NCBI GenBank assembly: GCA_029216955.1
Contig: JANAVB010016199.1
Span: 11,701,714-11,765,713 of the forward strand
Reading direction: 5' to 3'
DNA length: 64,000 nt
DNA from: Iris pallida
Taxonomy: Eukaryota > Streptophyta > Magnoliopsida > Asparagales > Iridaceae
The translations under genes and the position numbers were made by a program. Below are positions 21,912 to 32,790 of the stretch, in pieces. The notes beneath the pieces are model-generated. The model was given only the letters and a program-made list of their open reading frames with translations. It had not been told where the DNA came from and made no database searches. Position 1 is the stretch's first letter; the number at the start of each line of letters is the position of its first letter.

Positions 21912-22363
21912 CTAGTTCTGCCGTGAAAGGAACTCTACTACCCGATTTCTCGGGGTAGAGTTGACTCCACCATCCAGCTCTCGTGTATAAAGGCTCTTCC
22001 TACCATCTGAGGAAGACCCTTCTATCTCACGAAGAGTTCTGAGTTGTCTGATATACGCGTCAAAAGCGTATGAGCTCCCTGATGTAGATGTCAGAAGAAC
22101 ATTGTCCACAGCATCCATATCACCAATGCCAGTTCTGAAGAAGGTTTTCAGCCAAAATTCTGCAAGAAACAGTAAAGAAAAATCAGTTAACAGAAACTGG
22201 GCAAGCAAAGACAGATGCATTCTGTTCATTTCGGGAAGATGAATTTGTCCTTAGCAAACAAAAATTTCGATGCGTGTATATTGAACTTACCGCTGAGTTT
22301 GCTGCTAAGGATTGACAGATCCATGTCTGGTAGCGTGCACAGAGATTTGACATCAGACAACAT
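21912..22363 (-). CDS. Antisense gene 2 of element B, spliced, 106 aa, unknown function
   Basis: Exon 1 (22291-22363) starts MLSDVKSL and ends at a donor reading G|GTAAGTTC. A 131-nt intron (22160-22290) ends in TTTCTTGCAG. Exon 2 (21912-22159) begins in matching phase, reads SEFWLKTFFRTGIGD, and includes EGSSSDGRKSLYTREL before the stop. Exon lengths 73 and 248 sum to 107 codons, so splicing keeps one frame. A TTTAAATAG box lies at 22451-22460. Antisense gene 1 has a comparable serine-rich GSSSSDGQSL string, which may or may not be homologous. No known domain is recognised. The open frame also extends unspliced to 22229, but without a TATA-proximal start. Confidence 0.6.
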
Positions 22364-22450
22364 GGCTTTTCTATTTCCTTCTCATAGAAAATTCATTCTC
22401 AGAAGAGAGGAAGAAGAATGGGAAGATGAGTTTGCGTGGAGTTCATCCAT

Positions 22451-22460
22451 CTATTTAAAG
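22451..22460 (-). promoter_or_regulatory. TATA box of antisense gene 2
   Basis: CTTTAAATAG on the minus strand is about 90 nt ahead of the exon 1 ATG. Upstream on that strand is the AGCGTA array at 22590-22830. Confidence 0.5.
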
Positions 22461-22589
22461 TATGGAGCATGAACCTATTCTTGGAAAGGATCCGCATGAA
22501 TAGCGCTCGTAAACGTGGAATGAATGACACGTGTACTTTGGAAACCAGCACAGCCTTGGAAATATTCAAAGAGTGCTTTCCAAAACGTT

Positions 22590-22830
22590 GGAAGATAGCG
22601 TAACTTACGGGCTATTTATTGGTGCACGCTATTCATTGGCGTACGTTATTTGGCGTAATTCACAACGTTAAAGGACAGCGTAATTTATAGCGTAACATAC
22701 ACTGACATACGCTATTCAGCGGAATTCACAAAACATTGGAAAATAGCGTAATATACGCTATTTTCATTGACATACGCTATCTAGCGTAACTTACAACTTG
22801 GAAGACGGCGTATTCTACAGTTATTCATCG
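22590..22830. repeat. AGCGTA/TACGCT array in the 3' region of element B
   Basis: About eight AGCGTA/TACGCT words plus several GGCGTA variants lie in both orientations, spaced irregularly, often as TAGCGTAA. The same word fills the LTR U3 and a part of the N-terminal extension. Confidence 0.85.
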
Positions 22831-22960
22831 ACACACGTTGGTTTTCAACACAGATTTGGACTAAACAGAAGATTCTTGAATATCTATTTTTCATTAAGGC
22901 ACTGATGGCCTTACAAAAAAGAAGGGGAGGAAAAGGAAAGGAGTGCAATAAAGTCACGCT

Positions 22961-23248
22961 CTATTTTCCAGAGCGACTAAGCTTGACACCTAACTCTTCT
23001 ACGCTTTGAACCCCCATGCGGTGTAACAGAGCAACGAACATTTTACGCTTCTCTGCGAGGCTCTGCCCATCAGAAGAAGAGGAGCCGTCCAGACCAAAGT
23101 AGCCCAAGAAATTCTTGGCTAAATGCATAGGGTCGTCCTTGAGCTCGATGACGACAGGTTCGGGTTTTTGGCCCCCAAAAGTGGGGTCACCATGGGAACA
23201 GAATCCCAACTTACGTGCTTCTTCTTCAGCAGCTTCTTTTGGAGTCAT
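22961..23248 (-). CDS. Antisense gene 1 of element B, 95 aa, unknown function
   Basis: The frame starts at an ATG in strong context (ACCATGACT) and reads MTPKEAAEEEARKLGF, then a region with GYFGLDGSSSSDGQSL and a terminal helix VQSVEELGVKLS. A TATATAA box is on the same strand at 23288-23296, about 40 nt ahead. It lies between the AGCGTA array and the 3' LTR. No signal peptide or membrane segment is seen, and no family is recognised. Confidence 0.55.
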   Translation of the reverse strand: MTPKEAAEEEARKLGFCSHGDPTFGGQKPEPVVIELKDDPMHLAKNFLGYFGLDGSSSSDGQSLAEKRKMFVALLHRMGVQSVEELGVKLSRSGK

Positions 23249-23287
23249 GGTTTCAAAAGATGAAAGTCAAAAATTGAATTCTCTCGG

Positions 23288-23296
23288 TTTATATAA
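23288..23296 (-). promoter_or_regulatory. TATA box of antisense gene 1
   Basis: The minus strand reads TATTATATAAACC about 40-50 nt before the ATG at 23248. The upstream side is the 3' LTR, whose U3 array could act in both directions. Confidence 0.5.
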
Positions 23297-23458
23297 TAGA
23301 GCTTGCTGGCTGTTCATATTCTTCCATCAGATTCAATCAATCTCGAAAAATGAAGAGTCATCATGACATTTAATGAACTCATGCCAGCGTGTCAGGACTC
23401 ATTCCCACTTTCTGTTCAAAGTAATTTCGAACTTTTGAAACTCATAAAGTTCGAAAAC

Positions 23459-23472
23459 TTTGAAGGGGGTCT
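23459..23472 (+). other. Element B polypurine tract
   Basis: TTTGAAGGGGGTCT lies directly against the 3' LTR. The equivalent in the C/G junction on the minus strand is TTTGAAGGGAGTCT. Confidence 0.8.
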
Positions 23473-24549
23473 TGTAGGATGTGGAAAATTATGACACGCT
23501 GTCATTTTCATCCATACGCTTAAAGACAGATGTCAGTTGAAGCCATACGCTCAATTCAGAGTTGTACGCTCATTCAAAAGCCATACGCTCAGTAAATATT
23601 TTATTATTTACTGAAGTGACAGCACAGCATATGTTTAAATGAGGAATGAATCTGACACTTCATCTTTCGTGCAAAGATAGCTGTCACAAGAAAAGTAACC
23701 GTCGTATAGGTTTTCGAAGAGTCGGTTTTGTCTTTTACGAGGACAACTCAGCAGCCTTCATAAATACAAAAGCCATTATTACTGTCAGTTATGACAGTCT
23801 GTCAGCCATCAAATCCACAGTCACGACGCTCGAGAAGATTTTGTCAGTTATAGGAAGATATGGTGTACCAAAGAAGATTGATGATAGCCACGTGGCCACT
23901 TCTCCAGTGAGCGTATCGACCTCACATGACTCCTTCTTTACACAGTCAAGTGAGCGTATGGACCTCACATGATTCCTTGCTAAACAAGCGAGCGTATGAC
24001 CTCACATGACTCCTTGCCCATAAAGTGAGCGTATGGATTTCCTATGGCACTACGCTGTCCAAGTCAGCGTATAACTCTCCTTCAACGAGGCAGCGTATTA
24101 CAGCAACCATATCCAGGATTACAGTCAACACACGTTCTCACGTGTCCTGTACCAATTATCCACTTCTCTAGAAGTTATGCAACGTGGCATCCAGGCCATC
24201 AATCTCTCCTGAACATGCTCCACTACTTTCAACCGCACGCTAATGTGTCTCCATCAAAATTCGCCACGCGTCCCTGCAGTTATGCACACGTCAAGTAACT
24301 ACCTGAGCGTATGCTTAAGGACAGTTATCCTGAACTCTATAAAAAAGAGTTTCTTCATCTTCATCAGAGACTACAGTCAATTTCAGAGAGAACAGAGAGA
24401 TTGCCCAGTTGCTGTCCAAGTTCTTCAAAGTTCGAGTCTTCTTCATCGCATCGTCCAAGGGATAAAGTAATCGCCTTCTAGATTAGATTCCTACAGTTGT
24501 AATTTTTTCAGATACAAAATAAATAAAGTGAATTTATTTATGGAAAACA
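23473..24549 (+). repeat. Element B 3' LTR
   Basis: This copy has the same length as the 5' LTR. I counted about 12 substitutions by eye, mostly transitions, and no indels. Its TATA is at 24338-24346. Confidence 0.95.
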
Positions 24550-25084
24550 CCGCTGCCTCAATCTGGAGCCTCATCGGAATCTCAGCCAACCTGAATATCT
24601 CCTCCATGTGCTCGATCCACTCGTTGGCATACAAGATCCCCTCTGTCCCTCGGAAGTCCCTCGGGTGCATCTTCTGAAAGTCCTGGATGCCCTTCTCCCG
24701 CGGCTGGTGTGGCTGCGGGGCTGCCGCTGGCTGAGCTACAACTCTCTCTACCGCAGTCACGGCCCGCTCAATGCCTCGTGTGAGCTCTACTGTGTGCCTC
24801 TGCTGCTGTGTCTGCTGAGCCTCCATGTACTGCCGGAAGAAGGCTAACAGCTGAACGGCATCAACTGTCCCTGCAGGTGGCTGCTGCTGTTGAAGCACAT
24901 CCGGAATCACCGGACTCGGCTCATGCCTCACAGGTGGAGGGGCTCCTCCGAAGGCAGCTGAAATGCCTACCCTAGCTGGCATGACTGGGGCTGCGGTACC
25001 AGGGGCTGACTGCTGAGGACGAGAGGTGGCAGACCCCTCTGCAGCATCCCTCAGTCCGGAGCGATGGGATCTAGTCTCGACCAT
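24550..25084 (-). pseudogene. Element A gag, N-terminal part
   Basis: The frame starts MVETRSHRSGLRDAAEG, runs through a Pro/Gln-rich stretch (QQQQPPAG, QQTQQQRH), and reaches the capsid start FQKMHPRDFRGTEG and WIEHMEEIFRLAEIP, typical of chromovirus gag. It is cut at QIEAA by element B; the continuation is at 10302, where ASMMQDLARTWY follows in frame. Bases 25085-25350 hold the 5' leader next to the 5' LTR; I see no clear PBS there. Confidence 0.88.
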
Positions 25085-25733
25085 CCTGGAGACAGATCAA
25101 ACAAGGAGTCAATACTGAGATAGAAGCGATAAATCAAAGGAGGACAGTTAATTTTCAAGGAAGACAATCAGCAAGATGTATAGATGGCATGAATTGAAGT
25201 AGAAATTTTCCTAACTGTGATTGAGTGCCTCTCCGGTAAAGCCTATCTCTCAATCCTATCGCAGGCTCGCAGCAGTACAACTAAGTCGTCGTACTACCAC
25301 GATATCGCACTAATGCGACTCTCGACCTGCATGGGCCACCACTAAAAATGTTTCATGACCCGCACCCACTGTGAGGGTACGAGTACTTAACAGCGCCCAG
25401 CCTACGCCGCAGTGTCGGCAGTAGAACGTTGTTCTAAGTCTCTAACTAACCATCCACTTATGCAGTATATAATATACTCATCATGATCAACTCCGAATGG
25501 AGGACAAGTATAAGATATGGTGTAACTCAATCACAGTCTAAGCACGATAAGATAACACAAAAAATATAACTAAGAAATTGAAGACAACAATAACTACTGA
25601 AATAATAACAACATCTCGAACAATCTCAAATACATCTCAAGTCTCAATTCTATACAACAAGCTCTAAATGAAAACATATGCAAGTCTACTAAACGAAATC
25701 CCGATCACTCCTGAGTGTCGGGGCCAAAGGTAG

Positions 25734-26573
25734 CTAATCCTCGTCAGGTCCATAATGAGTAGGGCAAATATCCTCAGGGCAATCATCTGTAAAATTTCAA
25801 CAGGTCCAGTCAGGACAAGAACGAGCACATCTCATCTAGAAAACCCAAGTAAATGACAGAGAACTATAAAGCAGTTTTAGACAGTTGTATTGATGAATAT
25901 GGCAGTTTATATTCAGGTGATGGTAAGAAAGACAGATAAAGTGCAAGGAAAGTAAATGACTAAACAAGAGAAGAATAATGGCAATGAAGACTGTAAAAAT
26001 AGAACTAGCTGAACCAGGGTAATATGGTATAAAGTCCAGACAACAATGTAGACAAGTGTAACTCCAATATAAGTCCAGTACAAGATGAATCTAATACAAG
26101 ATGAATCCAGTAAGGGACGATTCCAGTCATAGTGATCAATGATTCCAGGGTGAGTCCAGCCTATACTCTAGCAGTGTATTTTAAAATACCGAGATCGACA
26201 TGTAAACGGCTATAGGTAATCCGGCACATCACGCACCTGGCCGGGTGTGAGATGGCTATCATTCCAGTTTGATTCCAGCATAGGGTGATTCCAGAAATGG
26301 GTATGTCTACATGTCTTACTCTAGTATTTCCCCTTCCAGCAAGTGAATCCAGAAATCTGACACAATAATTCAAGATGAGTCTAGCCAGAATATAATGATA
26401 CCAGTAAATGATTCCAGAATGATTCCAGTAATAGAGGCCAGACAATAATGTGTGTCGTATACATGAATCCAGAATATCCATACGTGTTGTAACAGAGAAT
26501 CGCATACAACTAACTAGAACTGAAGTACAGTAATTGACAAGTAAATGAGAGATCTATCAGAGAATGTACTCGC
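25734..26573 (-). other. Candidate LTR intron and acidic exon, element A (5' LTR)
   Basis: On the minus strand a GC-type donor (CAG|GCGAGTACATTC, GC at 26572-26573) and an acceptor (TTTTACAG, AG at 25787-25788) bound a 787-nt interval. A branch-like CTGAC lies at 25809-25813. The frame crossing the splice reads FRVS then DDCPEDICPTHYG and ends at TAG (25734-25736). The same donor, acceptor, phase and peptide pattern occurs in LTRs D and K. The left A LTR has the equivalent sites at 3101-3102 and 2327-2328. No start codon was found, so the full transcript structure is unknown. Confidence 0.4.
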
Positions 26574-27106
26574 CTGATACTCTGAAAAGAGTAGTGTAAT
26601 ATCAGATGTCTGCACCGAAGTAACAATGTCCTAAATAGAGCAGTACAGGTTATCATGTGCTTAAAATAAGACAAATAATATTTATGATGCAATCTACATA
26701 ATTTCTAGGCCAATCTAGGTCAAAGTCAACTCTAAGTCAAACCTGGTCAACTGTCTAGGTCAAACTAGGTCAAGGTCAAACTAGGTCAACTCTGGGTCAG
26801 TTACACTAGTCAACTAGATCAATCCTAGTCTAGTCAAGTCTCACTAGGCCTAACCAAGCCTAGGCTAGCAACACACACACCATCACAAGTCATAGAGAAC
26901 ACATATTACATACATATACATGTTTACATTACATTCTTATATTATCCAAATATTGCATTTATAACTTGCATATATATACCACTCATTAACTTACACTATC
27001 ACATGCATTGTACACTACATTATATTTCATATCATTGTCTACCTACATGCATTCCTACATACTACCATATATATACATGGCCTATATTTCATAATCTCAT
27101 GCTTTC

Positions 27107-27226
<120 letters not shown>

Positions 27227-29771
27227 GGGTTAAAAATCAATTAGATACATTATATATATATACATGTCATTATTCTACATTAACAACTTGCATTCCTACA
27301 TGCATATTGCATATATATACATTCATCCATGCATATGTATACACAGTTTATGTTAGCATCTAGTGTAGGTCGAAGGAACATGTGAAATGGGGGGTTCAAT
27401 GTGTGTATGATTCAAGGAATTATTTAACAGTGATTGGGTGATATGGGGTAGATACATGTGTGTGTGTGTGGGCAATTGTGTGTGAACAGTGTCACATGAA
27501 GGTGAGGAAAATCAGTGAGTGTAATATAGTGTAGAGGGTTATGATATAGTGTGTGTGTGTGTAGATACATGTATATAAGTGTCAGTGTGAATATGAATAG
27601 AAAGTGTAGAGTGAACAGTAGAGTGAGGCGTGAAAGTTTAGTCCAAAACAGTGCATAACTCAGATTTGTTCCCAGGAATTTATAGCCAATGACAGTTAAG
27701 GGGGTAGGGTGTCAATGTGTGCAACCATTCTCAGTTTTTTTTTGGTGCAAATGGGGGGTGTGTATATGACATTGCCTGAGGTTCAATCTCAGAACATTTC
27801 AAAACAGGAAGCATGAAAGGGGACTAAGCATGAATGGTCTGGACCTCTAATGATGCAGGACCTAACTCCTTTCCCATGGTACTAACAATATATCCACCTC
27901 ATATCACTCCCAAGCTCTGACACAAACCATTCCAATACATAAGGCTAAACCCAAACCTCTCCTTTGCAAAGCCTAACCTAACATCTCAGCCTGGTATCAG
28001 TCGATCCAAAGAATTCCAAATTAGTGATATGTGTTAATAGTGTAAAATAATGAAATGTATTAGAGGTGAGTGCCAACATGTCCATAAGAGTGAGGTGGTG
28101 TCACAGAGTGTGCAGTCAAGTGAGGTGTGAGAGTGCAATAGGAAAACAGTAGGGGTTTGTGTGTGACAAGGAAACAACTGACATGTGCAACAAGTGTCAA
28201 GTGAACAATGGAGTGTACAAGAGAGTGTCAAGTGAATAGTGTGTGTCATCAGTTAGAGTTCTCAGGAAATGACAGTTCATTTATCAAACCAAATTCGAGT
28301 CCCATCATCCCATTGATACCAATCCATTCAACAATCTAAAAACAAATTCGAATTTAAAAAAAACCAACACAATCAGTAAACAAACTTTAAGGCAACCTAA
28401 TACACATGGATATGACTTAATATGGTGATTTGAATCATGGCAAACAACATTCGATTTCAGTTTAACAGGATATTAAAAATTAGGAATGAGAAATAGTGCA
28501 CATTGTCAATTGACAGTTTTGTATATCAATTCATCGACCAAAACCTAATTCGAACTCTAAAACCTAACACCAATCGATAACCCACATTATAGTAGTCCAA
28601 TGCACTTGTGTGAATCAATTTGGCAAGTTAAAACATTAAAAACAGTTTAAAAAAACAGAAATCAATCTAAGAAATAGAAAATAGTGAACCCGTATCAGTG
28701 CAATGGGGAAATCGAAATTCGAACATCAAAATCATGCTAATGTGATCAATCAATGGTTGGTAAACCATCCCCCACCTGTACCCGTGTCCCACGAGTCATC
28801 TCGTGTCCTGGGGAAATAGGACACAACGTGACTCAGCTCACGAACGCCACAGACACGCGCACAGGCACACAGCATCGTGCACGCGTGTGTGTCGCTCTAG
28901 GACACGACACAGGGCGACCCGTGTCTCGTGCTCATGAACGTGGGTTCGCCCAGAGTAGGGCTAGGTGTCTGATACCCTTCACCGTGTCGGCGTGTCGCCG
29001 TGTCGGAGTTAAACGCGCGTATCAGCGCGCGTTTTAAACCGCGTGTCGTGCAGTGTCAATTCGATGCGGATGGGATTTCTCCCAATCCGCTCGATGAAAT
29101 GGCCTGAAATTTTATTTGCGTTGTGTCAGTCATGTGTCCTAGGTGTGTACAAAATTTCGTGTCAAGACGTGCAGTATCGTGTCCGCTACAGTGCCCGAAC
29201 AGCAGGGCACTGTGTACGGTTCAGTCCCCACGTGTTCGTGTCCCCGTGTGGATACGACATGACACCAAAATCAGGAAGTAATAACACAAATCACTAAGCA
29301 AGCCCTAGAGCTAGGATTCCATTCAAAAACATTTCAAAAATCAGAACAAAATGTTGGTTGAGGTATTTCGTCGAACACCTACATATACACTACGACACGT
29401 GTCCGATACGGACACCAAACGGGCACGAAATCGACCCAAACTAAAGGGACAGCTAGGGGACTCCTAGATCTAGCCCTAAATGCAAAGAAAACGAAATATT
29501 AATGCAATTTAAAGGGTTTTACCTATATATGCAAAAAGCTTAGAAAAGCTTCAAATGGGGGATTCCTCCTTGCTAGCCAATATCTCCAAATTGATTCAAA
29601 CCTGAGATTTCTCTCCATGAACATAAAGTAGGGATCAATTAGAACCCAATGCAAAAGATTTGAGACAAAAAGGAATTGAAATGAGGAAGTTATGGATTGG
29701 GGAAGAAGGCTCTTTACCTCTTTCTTCAAACTTGTCAAAATTTAATAAAAGAGGCAAGAACAAGGAGGAGA

Positions 29772-29780
29772 TTATTTATA
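29772..29780 (-). promoter_or_regulatory. Element A promoter TATA box
   Basis: The minus strand reads TATAAATAA in a GC-richer setting, followed after about 30 nt by a pyrimidine-rich leader. A telo-box-like AAACCCTAACCCTAA lies about 45 bp upstream on the same strand (29821-29835). The same arrangement is found in the left LTR (TATA 6191-6199, telo-box 6241-6255). Confidence 0.6.
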
Positions 29781-30358
29781 GGGAAGGGGGAACACTAGTG
29801 GATGGTCATAAAGTGGAAAATTAGGGTTAGGGTTTAGTATAATGGCTATGGGCTAAGTTGCACGAGTCATGGAACCCATTTCTAAGTCTCAAGTCTATGG
29901 ACCAATACACCAATCCTCCTACTCCAAACTTGATCCTAAGTGTCCTAACTTGAGTTGACTTAAGTTAAACTAGGGTCCATACCATGTTAACTAGGTCACC
30001 AAGTCAAAGTCAAAATCTAGGACAGTTCCTTAAGTCACAGCTAGTCAAAAGTCAAAATCAATAATCACCAGTGCAATAAATCATAAAATAATTCAAAGAG
30101 GCCAAATGACTAAAATACCCCTAGGCTAAAAATGATAATTAAATCATCCTAATAACATGGTCAGGCTCTAGGTCATGCAGTCTCTAGGGTTTCACTAGCA
30201 GCACGTCAAAATCACAAGTCATGACTTAAGGCAGTTTTTAAATAGTTTAAAAATTATTAAAAATCACCAAAAATCATAATATGATTTAAATACCAATAAA
30301 TAATATTTATAAATACAAAATTTCAAAAATACCCTCATTCTAGAAACTGGGTGTTACA

Positions 30359-30420
30359 GTTTGTTCGCCAGACCACGAACGTTCCACGAAAGGATGTTTA
30401 GCATTATTGGGGTTGATTAT
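30359..30420 (-). pseudogene. LINE ORF2 first codons (5' piece split off by element A)
   Basis: On the minus strand an ATG at 30401-30403 begins MLNILSWNVRGLANK, the conserved start of L1-type endonuclease. It joins in frame to 1890 once element A and one target copy are removed. Only about 17 bases of LINE remain before a TA run; no ORF1 is present, so the LINE was 5'-truncated close to the ORF2 start. Confidence 0.85.
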
Positions 30421-31876
30421 ATATATATATATATATTGTATAGTAGTGTGGGGTTTAGATATATATTATATGATGTATATAGCTATATGTATATATGTAG
30501 TAACCTAGTCTACTTTGTGATAGTCTTGAGATTAGCCTAGATTTGACCCAATAGCTTTAAAGGACTAGTTTGACTTGACCAAACCATAGAATGTGGACCT
30601 ACTTTGACTAGAATGTTGACCAAGGGTTGACTTAACCTAGATTGACCTAGAATCATATAGATTGTATTGTATACTTTAGTTTTTTTCGTATTGAACACAT
30701 CATAACCTGTGTTGCTCTAAATAGGACTCAGCTACTCCTGTACGGACATCTATTCTTATCAGTCGTTCAGGATCTCAGGTGAGTACATTCTTTGATCGTT
30801 TCATACTTGCTGGGACTTATATTCTTGCTCTAGATTACTTTACTTGATGCTGTTATGTTGTTAACACGGATTGGGACTATATGGATCTTTTTATGAGATA
30901 TTATTCCCCTCGAGAGCATCAGATACGTCATGTCATGTGCTTTTTACTTACATCATGTATTCATGTGCTTCCACTATTCATGTATACTCTTGTGATTCAT
31001 GTACTCTCATATTCATAGAGCCTTCATGTATAACTATTCATGTGCACTCATTTATTGAGCTTCATGTGAAATCATGTACAATAACATAACTTGTCTAGAT
31101 CCTTGTGTATTGATTAGGGTACGGAAGAGTAGAAGTGGTTATGTGATCAATTCTAAAGTAGGTATTCATGTACAACTCTGTAGTTTATTTATGTACAAAT
31201 TTTAGGCCGTTTACATAACCATTTTGTGCTCTAAATCACTAGTCACTTACAGTTCTTTACTTATAGTAGATATTTCCAGTTACAGATACCTCTTTTATCT
31301 TTCATGTACATTTCTTAGAGTTCATGTATCTTACTCTATTGCTTGTTTTACATTTCCTGCCATGATATAAACTGCGTGAGAGATATATATTCATTCATGT
31401 CCTGACTGGACCTGTTAAAAATATTACAGATGATACCGAAGAGTTCTGCCCTAGTTACTATGGAGCATACCTAGATGACACTTGTGAGTTGGACCCACAA
31501 GAGGATCCAGTTCTAGCTGAGGACATCAGCCCTATTGCCTAGGCAAGATAGCTAGGCTTTATCTTATTATTTTATGTCTTGTATTTGACTTTATGAGTTG
31601 TATTATTTCTGGATGTTGTGTCTTTTAGGCACTTAGACTTATTTTCTTCTGTTTGTATGTTCTCTTTGAGATTTTATATCTATCTTATCGTGCCTTTTAT
31701 TTACCTCTCGTGATGTAATTGAGTTGTATCTTCTGAGATTGTTCTCCATTCGAAGAATATATTATATTTGTGTTTAGTTGTGATTGTGACCTAGAACAAT
31801 GTTCTACTGCCGATACTACGACGTAGGCTGGACGTACCCACTTTTTGTGCCCCTACACTGGATGTGGGTCGTGACA
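30421..31876 (+). repeat. LTR D, diverged relative of the A LTR, 5' part missing
   Basis: From about 30500 on, the plus strand aligns with the minus strand of the A LTR: a run of TTGAC words, the AACCTGTGTTGCTC block, donor and acceptor sites, and the end GGTCGTGACA at 31876. Its first part is replaced by a TA repeat next to the LINE. I infer that the LINE inserted here and that the rest of D lies left of the window. It interrupts element C at 31877. Confidence 0.75.
30779..31542 (+). other. Candidate LTR intron and acidic exon, LTR D
   Basis: A GT donor (CTCAG|GTGAGTACATTC, GT at 30779-30780) and an acceptor (ATTACAG, AG at 31428-31429) bound a 651-nt intron with CTGAC 24 nt before the AG. 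The frame across the splice reads FRIS, then DDTEEFCPSYYG, continues through EDPVLAEDISPIA and stops at TAG 31540-31542. LTR K encodes a related peptide from different codons (EDPVL; C-x-SYYG). The upstream frame has no ATG before a TAA, so this may be a downstream exon of a longer transcript. Confidence 0.45.
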
Positions 31877-32086
31877 CTTAGTCAGATTGATAACCAAAGA
31901 AGGAGAAGAAGAAGGAGGAGGCTTATTACAACGAAGGTCAATAACAAGTGGCTCAGAAGAGGTGAGCTCCCTTTGTTCCATCTTTCCAGCAGGAGGCTAC
32001 TTGTTATGTGAGAAAAGATGGATAGTCAATGTCTGAGAAGAAGGTGGACAAGTAGTACATCCTTTGATTGGAATTATGAGAACATC
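31877..32086 (-). pseudogene. Element C, piece between protease and RT
   Basis: The minus strand matches the element B linker after protease: IIPIKG, RELTSSEPLVIDL, SPSLVINLTK. It continues the C sequence across solo LTR E and is cut on the left by LTR D. B has five IIPVSG repeats here; C keeps one. Confidence 0.85.
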
Positions 32087-32782
32087 TGTAAAACTCCTAA
32101 ATTTCTACTGTATTTTTATTATTTTTGGTACTGATTTAAAATTTTTGTATTTTACGTCGCGTAGTTGTATTGTACGTCGCGCGCGAATTTACGATTTTCG
32201 TATTTTCTCGTCGAGAGCGAATATGTGCGAGTAACATATTTTTAGAAAAATAATTTTTAATTTTATTATCAATGGTGGTTTCAAAATAATATATAAATAA
32301 TTATTTTTATTAAAAATAATTTAGCAAGAAGGTATTTAAAGATTTGAATTTTATGATTACTTTCGAAATATGTTTTATCCAAATTATTAAAAATGTAATT
32401 TGAAAATATTTCCTATTAATACTTAAATATATATATTATAATTTTCGAAATTATTTAATATTGATATTTTATTATTCGAAAAGTTATTTAAAAATATTTA
32501 TTATTTTATTATTTTTGAAATTATATTTATTGGTATTTTTGAAAAATATATTTGGAAAATATTTTGGCCATTTTAAATCTCGATTAAATTTTATGGAATG
32601 ATTTAAATAAATAGAGTAATATCCATATTTGATATTGATTTGATTTTTAAACTAACAGAATTAAATTTGATTTAAATTGAATTTGTATTTTGATTTGGAT
32701 TTTGATTTTAAATTAAATTCCGATTTATCTAATGGGGATTTAAAACCCCCACAATCCTATCCAAAGGGGAATTCCCACATCC

Positions 32783-32790
32783 TATAAATA
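32783..32790 (+). promoter_or_regulatory. TATA box of solo LTR E
   Basis: TATAAATA is about 700 bp into the LTR, followed by a leader (CTCCACAATTCAATTCC) and then the C-rich block. Confidence 0.65.

Larger units (their letters stand above)
10308..24549 (+). mobile_element. Element B: Tat-lineage Ty3/gypsy retrotransposon, complete with LTRs
   Basis: The element is bounded by TGTAGGATG and AAAACA, with a perfect 5-bp TSD ccgct (10303-10307 and 24550-24554) inside element A's gag. Order: LTR, PBS, long N-terminal extension, gag, G-patch, protease, repeat linker, second G-patch, RT, RNase H, archaeal-type RNase H, integrase, a 2.95-kb 3' region with antisense genes, PPT, LTR. The second RNase H marks the Tat lineage (Ogre, Grande, Retand relatives). 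LTRs are equal in length and differ at about 12 sites by eye, so insertion is recent. The sense frame has several disabling changes listed in the gene entries. Confidence 0.95.

Noticed and set aside
26161..26505. 114-codon minus-strand frame in the A LTR (70 codons in the other copy)
   Set aside because: It is partly shared by both LTRs only because they are copies; its start and length differ and it has no protein character or link to the conserved splice sites.
31799..32011. Plus-strand frame across 31876
   Set aside because: It spans the LTR D/element C border and is antisense to C's coding strand.
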